Source: Pseudomonadota bacterium (lineage in GTDB: Bacteria > Myxococcota > Polyangia > Polyangiales > Polyangiaceae). Taken from it: a stretch of 12,364 nucleotides of DNA. How positions within the stretch are numbered: position 1 is the first letter of the stretch; each line of letters begins with the position of its first letter. Positions 4,785 to 11,340 of this stretch are shown piece after piece. The DNA lies in assembly GCA_023419055.1 (NCBI GenBank), contig JAEZYO010000627.1, forward strand, positions 1-12,364, read 5' to 3'. Made by a program: the position numbers and the translations under genes. The notes beneath the pieces are model-generated. The model was given only the letters and a program-made list of their open reading frames with translations. It was not told where the DNA came from and did no database searches.

Positions 4785-7307
4785 TTGAAGCGCTCAGCCC
4801 GACATCGTCATTCCTTCACGTCAGCGAGGGCAGCCCTCTCCTTGGTCGTGGTGGCGGTGGCTTGCTCGGGCTCCGACCATTCGACGCCCTGGTCGGGGTC
4901 GCACGCCGATCGGCCACTTTCGCCGAACACCGTCCCATGTCGAGACGGTGAGACGCGGGAGTGCCACAGAACGCTGGGCGAGCGCGCCGGAACGCTGACT
5001 TGCGCCGTGGGGACGGAGACCTGCGAAGCGGGCAGATTCGGCGAGTGCACGATCGAGTCGCTGTCCGAGCAGGCCGCGCCGAGCTGGTACGGCGGCGGCG
5101 CGCTCCGAGCGCAAAGCGCTCCGGTCGCTTGCGATCCGGTCAACCCCTGCGACCCGTCGTGCCAGCAGTACGGTGATACGCCGGACGCCGGGCTCGAGCC
5201 CATCGAAGACAAGGTGATCGAGTCGGAGTGGGACTGGCAATGGGGAAGCCTGGCCGATTTCCCTGGCGGTCTCGTGAAGAAGGGCATGATCGAGCCCTGC
5301 CACACGGCACAGGATTGCCAGTTTGACATGTACTGTAGAGCTCCCGACAGCGGGAGCTGTTCGCACGACATGTGCGCGACGGGGGCGGCGCTCGCCGCAG
5401 GGTGTGACGCCACCGACACGAGCCGCTCGTGCGTGCAGAGGGTGTGCGACGTCGACCCGACGTGCTGCACCGAAGCCTCACCGCAAGCCTGCGGCCACAG
5501 CTTGTGCGCCGCCGGCACGAAGCTCAAGAACGGTTGCGGCTCGAACAGCGTGGAGGCGGCTTGTTCGAAGGCTGTGTGCGACGCGAAGCCGAGCTGCTGC
5601 TCCGGCGCCTGGGACGCGAGCTGCGTTGAAGCGGTCAACACCTACTGTAAGCCGCTCTCGCTGGCGGAGTGCTCCTGCCAACCCGACGAGCTCTCGCGCA
5701 CCGTCTCTGGGCAGACCACCTGCTATTACCTCGACAACTCGATCAACAGGAGCTGGGCGAACGCTCGGAGCTACTGCGAGACCACGCGACCCGGCGATCT
5801 GTCCATCGTGGTCATCAACGACGCGGCCGAGAACGCGTTCTTGCAGAGCAAGCTCGCGGGGGACGCCTGGATCGGCGCGTGGTCGAAGAAGATCATGGGG
5901 AGCTGGGTCTGGGTGCTCCCGGACGGCACGACCCAGGCGACTTTTACCGATTGGTACCCGCCCACCCCGGCGGCCGCGAGCGGCAAGGCCGCCTGGATCA
6001 AGCGCGCCGACGGGAAATGGTGGTCGGACATCGACACCAACACCCGCGGCATCGCCTGTGAAGGGCCGCCCTCGAAGTACAAGCAAATCGGCGCGGTCAC
6101 GACCCGCAGCTGGGGCCAGAGCTGCGTCGACAAGGTCGAGAGCGTGTGCGGCGCGGTCTGTGACACCGACGCCCCGGATACCGGCACCTGTCAGCAATAC
6201 CCGGCGGGTTACGTCGACCCGGATTGCGACGGCATCAACCTGACCGTCGCGCCGACTTGTGAGCGGGACGGGACGACGCTGGTGCCCGTCTGCAACCACG
6301 GCAACAGCACCGCGCCCGCGGGCATCCGCATCGTCAGCTTCCAAGGCAACTCGAAGCATTTCCCCGCCGTGAGCCCGACGATCTCGACGAAAGACGTCAA
6401 GGACACCTGCTTTACGACCGAGGAGATCGCGCCGGGCACTTGCATCGAGGTGCTCGGCTGCGAGCTCGACAACAACGGCGAGGTCGTCGTCAACCCGCAC
6501 ACGGCCGGGCTCACGAGCCCCGCGCCCGTCGCCGAGTGCAACTCCGCGGACAACTGGACCCTGGTTCACCCGAACTCGGAGTGTGGAACGCCTACCTGCG
6601 GGACCGCGGATGGATTCTACGAAGGCTTCACGAACGGCTCTTGCAAGCAGACGATCCCCGACGACAGCTACGACGATCCGGGCATGGTCTCGATTCGCCA
6701 CGTCTACGACGACGGCAATTCGAGCACGACGGACGATCCGTACTCGTTCTCGTACGTGAACGGCGCCGCGAGCTGCGGCACCTCGCTCTCCTGGTACTAC
6801 GACAACCCCTCGAACCCGAGCGAGTTCGTGCTCTGTCCGAAGGCCTGCGAGCGCGTGGAGAGCTCGGCGTACACGGCGTCGGCCGTCCACGTGCAGCTCG
6901 CCTGCCAGTCCGCCGTCGTGTACGAAGAGACGTCCTACCTCTTCGCCTATAGCGGGGACTGCGGCTTCGATCGCGGCGTGCAGTGGAGCGACCTCGGGTA
7001 CGAGGCGGCGATCCCGAGCGACTCGAGCATCGAGCTCCGCTTCGCCGTGGCAGGTTCCGAGGCGGAGCTCCCGGCCGAGGACAAGTTTGCTCCAGGCTGG
7101 AGCTCTCCGATCCTGGTCGACGCCTCGATCGCGAACTGCCCCCTCAACTCGAGCTGCATGGTCGATGTCTTCGAAGCGCTCGGCGGTCTGCCCGACGCTC
7201 GCCTCCCCTATCTCGGGATCCTGATCACGGTGATCCCGAGCACCGACAATCAGGCGCCCAGCCTCAACGACTGGGACCTCCGCTACTCCTGCCCATTCAA
7301 CCAATGA
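4785..7307 (+). CDS. Chimeric cysteine-rich lipoprotein with C-type-lectin-like domain
   Basis: The 840-aa product starts at a TTG (4785), chosen because it opens an Arg/Lys-rich signal peptide ending at VVVAVAC (Cys27); no strong RBS is visible. In order it contains: a five-Cys module (52-88) shared with the preceding lipoprotein; two modules with identical cysteine spacing and a 44-residue period (192-236 and 236-288), each with a CC pair; and a C-type-lectin-like domain (~296-426) with DAWIGAW (360-366), WVWVLPDG (374-381) and WWSDID (412-417), bounded by Cys331 and Cys425. Then come a half module SWGQSCVDKVESVC (442-455), a Cys-rich beta domain (~480-600, VPVCNHG, APGTC), a WYYDNPSNPSEFVLCPKAC segment (670-688) seen in myxobacterial vWA proteins, and a C-terminal beta domain ending DWDLRYSC. 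The lectin loop lacks an EPN/QPD motif, so calcium or sugar binding is doubtful. It overlaps the next gene by ATGA. Envelope or surface exposure is inferred. Confidence 0.85.
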   Translation: MKRSARHRHSFTSARAALSLVVVAVACSGSDHSTPWSGSHADRPLSPNTVPCRDGETRECHRTLGERAGTLTCAVGTETCEAGRFGECTIESLSEQAAPSWYGGGALRAQSAPVACDPVNPCDPSCQQYGDTPDAGLEPIEDKVIESEWDWQWGSLADFPGGLVKKGMIEPCHTAQDCQFDMYCRAPDSGSCSHDMCATGAALAAGCDATDTSRSCVQRVCDVDPTCCTEASPQACGHSLCAAGTKLKNGCGSNSVEAACSKAVCDAKPSCCSGAWDASCVEAVNTYCKPLSLAECSCQPDELSRTVSGQTTCYYLDNSINRSWANARSYCETTRPGDLSIVVINDAAENAFLQSKLAGDAWIGAWSKKIMGSWVWVLPDGTTQATFTDWYPPTPAAASGKAAWIKRADGKWWSDIDTNTRGIACEGPPSKYKQIGAVTTRSWGQSCVDKVESVCGAVCDTDAPDTGTCQQYPAGYVDPDCDGINLTVAPTCERDGTTLVPVCNHGNSTAPAGIRIVSFQGNSKHFPAVSPTISTKDVKDTCFTTEEIAPGTCIEVLGCELDNNGEVVVNPHTAGLTSPAPVAECNSADNWTLVHPNSECGTPTCGTADGFYEGFTNGSCKQTIPDDSYDDPGMVSIRHVYDDGNSSTTDDPYSFSYVNGAASCGTSLSWYYDNPSNPSEFVLCPKACERVESSAYTASAVHVQLACQSAVVYEETSYLFAYSGDCGFDRGVQWSDLGYEAAIPSDSSIELRFAVAGSEAELPAEDKFAPGWSSPILVDASIANCPLNSSCMVDVFEALGGLPDARLPYLGILITVIPSTDNQAPSLNDWDLRYSCPFNQ

Positions 7308-8554
7308 TGACCAAACGGGGGCTCATCGGGGCCTGCCTCCCGAGCCTTTGGCTGCTTTTCCTCACTCACGTCGCCTGCAGCGACGAGGCTCGACCGCACG
7401 CCCTCGTCGGTAACGGCGGCTCTTCCTCGACGCCGGCGACCGGTAGCAGCACGGGGAGCGGCGGGCGCGGCGGAACAGGATCGATCGGGGGTGAAGGCAG
7501 CGGCGAAGGTGGCTCGGGCGCGGAAGGTGAGCCCGGTGGTGCCGGCTCCGGAGAGGCTGGCGCACCTTCCGTCGAAGCCTGCGGCGACGGAAAGGACAAC
7601 GATCGGGACGGCGACGCCGACTGCGCGGACTCGGAGTGTGAAGAGAGCTGTCAGAGTCCCTGCCTCGTCCCCCAGACGGTGACGGATCCGGTCGAGATCC
7701 GGGCGAGCACCGTCGGGCGGAGCAACGTCCTCTCGTCCACCTGCTCCGAGGGCGCCGACAGTCCCGGTCCCGACTCGGCCTACCGTCTCGTCGCCGCGCA
7801 CAGCGGCAAGCTCGAGCTCGAGATCGAGTCCGGGTCGCTGGTGCACGTGACCGTCGCGAAGAGCTGTAACCCGAGCGAGGTTCAGACGAGCTGCACGACG
7901 GACGTGCTCGGGGTTCCGGTGACCAAAGGCGAAGAGCTGTTCGTCGTGGTGGAGAGCCACAGCAGCGGCGACGCCGGTGATTTCGTGCTGCGCGCGTTCA
8001 CTCGCGAGCTCGACGTCTGCGGCGACGGGTACCGCGACTCGAGCGAGCCCTGCGACGACGAAAACCTCGAGTCCTTGGACGGCTGCTCTGCCTCGTGCGA
8101 GCTCGAAGCGACCGGGGCCGAGCCGAACGAGAGCGTCGAAGCGGCCACGCCCTACGAAGACGGCTTCGTCGGATCCATCGACAGCGCGGACGACTACGAC
8201 CTCGTGCTGGTCGAGCTCCCCTCCGGCAAATCGAGCATCACGGTCGAGATCCTCGGGTTCGGCTCGGATTGCGCCCGCTACGCCCTCGACAGCGCCCTCG
8301 AGCTCGCGGCCGGAGACGAGCTCGCACCGCTCGCCTCCGACGACGACTCGGGAGAGGGCTTCTGTTCTCGGCTCGTCGAGGCTGGGCTCGACGGCGGGAG
8401 CTACTACGTCAAGGTCCTGGGCTCGCCCGGCGCCGAGACGCCGTTTCCGTATCGCCTGAAGGTGACCGTGAATCGCTGCGGTGACGGGATCCTCGGCCCG
8501 GGAGAAGCCTGCGACGGCGGCAGCGGCTGCACGGCTGCCTGCGAGCTCGAGTAG
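7304..8554 (+). CDS. Lipoprotein with two PPC-like domains and DUF4215-type cysteine repeats
   Basis: The 416-aa product starts at the ATG at 7304, whose ATGA overlaps the previous gene's stop; a second in-frame ATG at 7307 is equally possible. The signal peptide ends at the lipobox-like HVAC (Cys25). A Gly/Ser-rich linker (36-88) is followed by a CGDGKDNDRDGDADC segment (93-107), the Asp-rich DxDxDG type likely to bind calcium. Two beta domains resembling bacterial pre-peptidase C-terminal (PPC) domains follow (~121-233 and ~272-389; the second has DDYDLVLVELPSG, ASDDDSGEGFCSRL and GGSYYVKVLG). Each is capped by a myxobacterial cysteine repeat: Cys239/250/261/265 and a shortened one, Cys392/403/409/413, at the extreme C-terminus. 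No protease domain is present, so this is probably a structural or binding surface protein acting with the lectin-like lipoprotein encoded just upstream. The exact function is unknown. Confidence 0.85.
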   Translation: MMTKRGLIGACLPSLWLLFLTHVACSDEARPHALVGNGGSSSTPATGSSTGSGGRGGTGSIGGEGSGEGGSGAEGEPGGAGSGEAGAPSVEACGDGKDNDRDGDADCADSECEESCQSPCLVPQTVTDPVEIRASTVGRSNVLSSTCSEGADSPGPDSAYRLVAAHSGKLELEIESGSLVHVTVAKSCNPSEVQTSCTTDVLGVPVTKGEELFVVVESHSSGDAGDFVLRAFTRELDVCGDGYRDSSEPCDDENLESLDGCSASCELEATGAEPNESVEAATPYEDGFVGSIDSADDYDLVLVELPSGKSSITVEILGFGSDCARYALDSALELAAGDELAPLASDDDSGEGFCSRLVEAGLDGGSYYVKVLGSPGAETPFPYRLKVTVNRCGDGILGPGEACDGGSGCTAACELE

Positions 8555-8568
8555 AGACGTCCCGCAGC

Positions 8569-8997
8569 TCAGTCCTCGCGCGCGTACGGTTCGCCCCTCA
8601 GGATACTGAGCGAGCGATAGAGCTGCTCGAGCAAGACCACCCTCGCGATTCGGTGCGGCAGCGTGAGCCGCGACAGGCTGAGGCGGGCATCCGCCTTCTT
8701 CGAGAGCTCCGTCGGAATCCCCTCCGCGCCGCCGATCACGAACGCGACGGCCCCCTTGCCGCGGCTCGTCCAGCGCTCGACGCGCTGCGAGAGCTCGCTC
8801 GAGGAGAGCTGATCGCCGTTCACCTCGAGCGCCACGATCAGCGCGTCCGGCGGTAACGCGCGCGCGAGCCCCGCGTCGTCCTTCACCTCGATCTCGTCAC
8901 AGCGCGCGTAACGACGCACGCGCCCGAGGTAGTCGTCCGCCACGGCGCGCAGGCTCTTTTCCTTGATGCGCCCCGCGGCGACGACGAAGAACCTCAA
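8569..8997 (-). CDS. rlmH: 23S rRNA (pseudouridine1915-N3)-methyltransferase RlmH
   Basis: RlmH is a SPOUT-class SAM-dependent methyltransferase that methylates N3 of pseudouridine 1915 in helix 69 of 23S rRNA, acting on assembled ribosomes as a dimer. The sequence has the expected N-terminus (VVAAGRIKEKSLR), the SAM-binding FVIGGAEGI (86-94), LTLPHRIARVVLLEQLYR (111-128) and the family-typical C-terminal YRSLSILRGEPYARE. I prefer the TTG at 8997, which gives 142 aa, starts exactly where family members start (MRFFVVAAG) and leaves 4 nt after the rsfS stop. An upstream in-frame start at 9048 would add 17 atypical residues and overlap rsfS by 47 bp. It is the last gene of the minus-strand operon and converges, 14 bp apart, on the PPC lipoprotein gene; no clear terminator hairpin is seen there. 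Confidence 0.93.
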   Translation of the reverse strand: MRFFVVAAGRIKEKSLRAVADDYLGRVRRYARCDEIEVKDDAGLARALPPDALIVALEVNGDQLSSSELSQRVERWTSRGKGAVAFVIGGAEGIPTELSKKADARLSLSRLTLPHRIARVVLLEQLYRSLSILRGEPYARED

Positions 8998-9001
8998 GGG
9001 C

Positions 9002-9442
9002 TCAGACCGGCTGAGGCGTGGCTTCGGGCAGACGCACGCGACGCGCATCCATCCAGAGCCCGTCCAGATCGTAGAGGGAGCGGCTCGACTCCTGGAAGAC
9101 GTGCACCACCACGTCCACGAAGTCGATCAGCACCCAATCTCCGCGCGGGAGCCCTTCGATGGAGATCGCGTTATAGCCGAGCTTTCCGAGCGACTGATCG
9201 ACCGCGTCGGCGATGGCGCCCACGTGACGATCGCTACCGCCCGTGAGCAGCACGAGGAAGTCCGCGTAGTCGACCTTGCCCGTCACGTCGATGATCTCGA
9301 CGTCGGACGCCTTCTTGTCGAGCGCAGCCTGCGCGGCCGCTATCGCCATACGCTGCGCGTCGGGGGAAGGACCCTCGCTCTTGGCTTTGACGGGTCCGCT
9401 TGGTCTTGTCGGTCGCTTGAGTACTTTCGATCGTTTCTTCAT
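9002..9442 (-). CDS. rsfS: Ribosomal silencing factor RsfS (YbeB/Iojap)
   Basis: RsfS binds ribosomal protein uL14 on the 50S subunit and blocks joining of the 30S subunit, lowering translation in starvation. The 146-aa protein (ATG at 9442) carries the family core: KKASDVEIIDVTG (43-55), DYADFLVLLTGGSDRHVGAI (58-77), DWVLIDFVDVVVHVF (102-116) and YDLDGLW (124-130). The first ~25 residues (KKRSKVLKRPTRPSGPVKAK) are a basic extension beyond the usual start, possibly for rRNA contact. The start codon overlaps the proA stop in a TGATG junction, with an AGGGG just upstream, so translational coupling to proA is likely. An alternative start at 9478 would add 12 Arg-rich residues inside proA. nadD, which commonly sits next to rsfS, is not here. 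Confidence 0.94.
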   Translation of the reverse strand: MKKRSKVLKRPTRPSGPVKAKSEGPSPDAQRMAIAAAQAALDKKASDVEIIDVTGKVDYADFLVLLTGGSDRHVGAIADAVDQSLGKLGYNAISIEGLPRGDWVLIDFVDVVVHVFQESSRSLYDLDGLWMDARRVRLPEATPQPV

Positions 9443-10689
9443 CAGCCCCTGATCTGCCCCTCTCCTACGACGACCCATTTCTCGGTCGTCAAGCTCTCGA
9501 GCCCCATGGGCCCGTACGCGTGCAGCTTGGACGTCGAAATCCCGATCTCTGCACCGAGCCCGAGCTCGCCGCCGTCGTTGAACCGCGTGGACGCGTTCAC
9601 GAGCACGCAGCTCGCGTCGACCTCGCGCAAGAAGCGCTGCGCGTTACCGTAATGGTCCGTGCAAATCGCTTCGGTGTGGTTCGAGCCGTAGCGCGTGATG
9701 TGACCGAGCGCGGCGTCGAGATCGTCCACCACGCGGATCGCGAGCACGTAGTCGAGGTACTCGGCGCCCCAGTCCTCGTCGCTCGCGGCGCGCGCTTCCG
9801 GGACGAGCTCCCGCGTCCGCGGGCAGCCGCGGAGCTCCACCTTCTTCTCGAGCAAGGCCTTGGCGACCGGCGGCAAGAGCCGCTCGGCGTCCTTGGCGTG
9901 CACCAGCAAGCACTCGAGCGAATTGCATGCCGAAGGCCGCTGGGCCTTGCCGTTCACGGCCAGGCGAACCGCCATTTCGAGATCGGCGCCCTCGTCGAGG
10001 TACAGGTGGCAGACACCCTTGTAGTGCTTGATCACCGGCACGCGGGCGTTCTCCGCGACGAAGCGGATCAGGCCCTCACCACCGCGCGGGATCGCGAGAT
10101 CGATGAGATCGGAGAGCCCGAGCATCTCCTTGATGCCCTCGCGGTCGGTCGCGGGCACGATCTGGATCGCTTCTTTCGGCAGCCCGCTATCATCGAGCGC
10201 CTGGCGCAGCAGCTCTCCCAAGAATTGGTTCGAATGGTGCGCCTCTTTGCCGCCGCGCAGGAGCACCGCGTTGCCGGACTTCAGGCACAGGGACGCGGCG
10301 TCGACCGTCACGTTGGGGCGCGACTCGTAGACCATCGCTACCACGCCGAGCGGAACGCGCTGGCGGCCGGCGAGGATACCGCTCGGCAAGCGGTTCATTC
10401 CAGAGCGGCTGCCCACCGGGTCGGGCAGCGAAGCGACGAACTCGACGCCGCGCGCGGTGCTCTCGAGGACCTTCTCGTCCACCCGCAGCCGGTCCAGCAT
10501 CGCCTTGGACAACCCGGCCTTCTCGCCTGCCTCGAGGTCCGGCCGATTGGCAGCGAAGACGCGTTCTTTGTTTTCGCGCAGGCGGGCCGCGATCGCGAGC
10601 AGCGCCTTGTCTTTTACGGCGCGATCCACGGTCGCGAGCTTTTGTGCGGCCTTCTTGGCGGCGACGGCTTGCTCTCTGACGGTACTCAA
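9442..10689 (-). CDS. proA: Gamma-glutamyl phosphate reductase (proline biosynthesis)
   Basis: ProA reduces gamma-glutamyl phosphate with NADPH to glutamate-5-semialdehyde, the second step from glutamate to proline, in the cytoplasm. The 415-aa length matches the family (about 417). Landmarks are VPLGVVAMVYESRPNVT (112-128), SGNAVLLRGG (138-147), the catalytic cysteine Cys255 in QRPSACNSLE, and the C-terminal KLHAYGPMGLESLTT (388-402). I choose the TTG at 10689 (MSTVREQA) because it matches the family N-terminus and follows AGGAG by 10 nt; the longer open frame to 10761 would overlap the upstream lipoprotein gene. proB, the partner kinase, is not in the window. Gene order on the minus strand is lipoprotein, 46-bp gap, proA, rsfS, rlmH, so proline synthesis and ribosome factors are likely co-transcribed. 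Confidence 0.96.
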   Translation of the reverse strand: MSTVREQAVAAKKAAQKLATVDRAVKDKALLAIAARLRENKERVFAANRPDLEAGEKAGLSKAMLDRLRVDEKVLESTARGVEFVASLPDPVGSRSGMNRLPSGILAGRQRVPLGVVAMVYESRPNVTVDAASLCLKSGNAVLLRGGKEAHHSNQFLGELLRQALDDSGLPKEAIQIVPATDREGIKEMLGLSDLIDLAIPRGGEGLIRFVAENARVPVIKHYKGVCHLYLDEGADLEMAVRLAVNGKAQRPSACNSLECLLVHAKDAERLLPPVAKALLEKKVELRGCPRTRELVPEARAASDEDWGAEYLDYVLAIRVVDDLDAALGHITRYGSNHTEAICTDHYGNAQRFLREVDASCVLVNASTRFNDGGELGLGAEIGISTSKLHAYGPMGLESLTTEKWVVVGEGQIRG

Positions 10690-10735
10690 AGCGGTCGAGC
10701 TCCTGGTCGGTCGAAAACCGACACTCGACCGTATC

Positions 10736-11026
10736 CTAGCCCGCATCGGGAGAGCCGCCATCCAACAATGCCGGCCCGCCTTGGTCGACCGGCGCCCCCG
10801 CGTCCGCTTCCGGTGACTCGGCTGGCGGCGGTTCGGGTGCCGGCTCGACGTCTGGTCCCTGCGGCGCAGCCGCGCCTTCCACGTTCGCCGAGGCGGGAGG
10901 CCAGGGCGGTACGACGGGCCGCTCGTACTCCGGCGGTGGAGTACCGGGAGGGAGCCGCCGGTGCCCGCAGCCGAGCGACACGAGCGAAAGCGCGACGGCG
11001 AGTGAACACCGAAGGGTTCGTTTCAT
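10736..11026 (-). CDS. Small proline-rich lipoprotein (second of a coupled pair)
   Basis: The 96-aa product has a textbook lipoprotein signal (MKRTLRCSLAVALSLVSLGC, lipidated Cys20). The mature part is Pro/Ala/Glu-rich throughout (PPGTPPPEYERPVVPPWPP at 26-44, then EPAPEPPPAE) with an acidic Gly-rich tail. No folded domain is apparent, so it is probably an extended periplasmic or surface linker-like peptide. A good RBS (AAGG, 7-nt spacer) lies upstream, and the ATG overlaps the stop of the preceding small lipoprotein (ATGA). It is followed by 46 bp and then proA. I do not recognise a family. The signal peptide and start make it a real gene; function is unknown. Confidence 0.75.
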   Translation of the reverse strand: MKRTLRCSLAVALSLVSLGCGHRRLPPGTPPPEYERPVVPPWPPASANVEGAAAPQGPDVEPAPEPPPAESPEADAGAPVDQGGPALLDGGSPDAG

Positions 11027-11340
11027 AGTGGAACCTTCAAATCCGGCGACCCCATTTCGGGTGCCGCGTCGGGGTCGACGCCTCCGTCGAAGGGGTCTTC
11101 GGGCTCGGCAGGTTCCTCCTCGACCTCATCGCCCGGAATTTGCCAGGTGCGGCGCGGAGGGCGAGCCAGCGTCGGCGGTGGAGGAGCCGCGTCCGTCCCG
11201 GCAGCGAGCGCTCCCAGTGCACCGGGCGCGGCCGAAGCAACCTCGAGCTTCTCTTCGCCGAGTGGCCCGTCGTTCGCCTGCGTCTGACAAGCACCGAGAA
11301 CGAGAAGCGATGTGGCCGCCCCCAGCCTGCCGAGCTTCAT
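11023..11340 (-). CDS. Small Ala/Pro-rich lipoprotein (first of a coupled pair)
   Basis: The 105-aa product begins with a signal peptide ending in LVLGAC (lipidated Cys18). The mature chain is Ala/Pro-rich to about residue 62 (AAPPPPTLARPPRR), contains a short TWQIPGDEVEEEPAEPEDPF motif (65-84) and ends in an acidic Asp/Pro tail. No known domain is visible. Its ATG overlaps the stop of the epimerase-like gene (ATGA), and its own stop overlaps the start of the next lipoprotein by 4 bp, so three genes are chained by 4-bp overlaps. Such coupling suggests the two lipoproteins are made in similar amounts and may interact. It is of unknown function. Confidence 0.75.
   Translation of the reverse strand: MKLGRLGAATSLLVLGACQTQANDGPLGEEKLEVASAAPGALGALAAGTDAAPPPPTLARPPRRTWQIPGDEVEEEPAEPEDPFDGGVDPDAAPEMGSPDLKVPL

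Noticed and set aside
4375..4788. 137-aa frame overlapping the small lipoprotein and the gap after it
   Set aside because: Arg/Ser/Ala-rich out-of-frame translation without a signal peptide; the overlapping frame has a lipobox and a conserved cysteine module.
5478..7304. 608-aa open frame on the minus strand opposite the lectin-like gene
   Set aside because: It is an antisense shadow typical of GC-rich coding DNA: Arg/Val/Asp/Ala-rich, no signal peptide or domain, while the plus strand has clear modules and conserved cysteines.
7420..7566. Gly/Ser-codon-rich stretch that looks repetitive at DNA level
   Set aside because: It encodes the low-complexity linker after the lipobox of the PPC lipoprotein, not a DNA repeat with a defined unit.
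8520..8580. Possible terminator between the convergent PPC lipoprotein and rlmH genes
   Set aside because: GAGCT/AGCTC arms are only 5 bp with a loop of about 20 nt and there is no T-run.
9520..11028. 502-aa open frame on the plus strand opposite proA and the small lipoproteins
   Set aside because: Composition is Arg/Ala/His-biased with no motif, and it lies entirely antisense to proA with its intact catalytic motifs.
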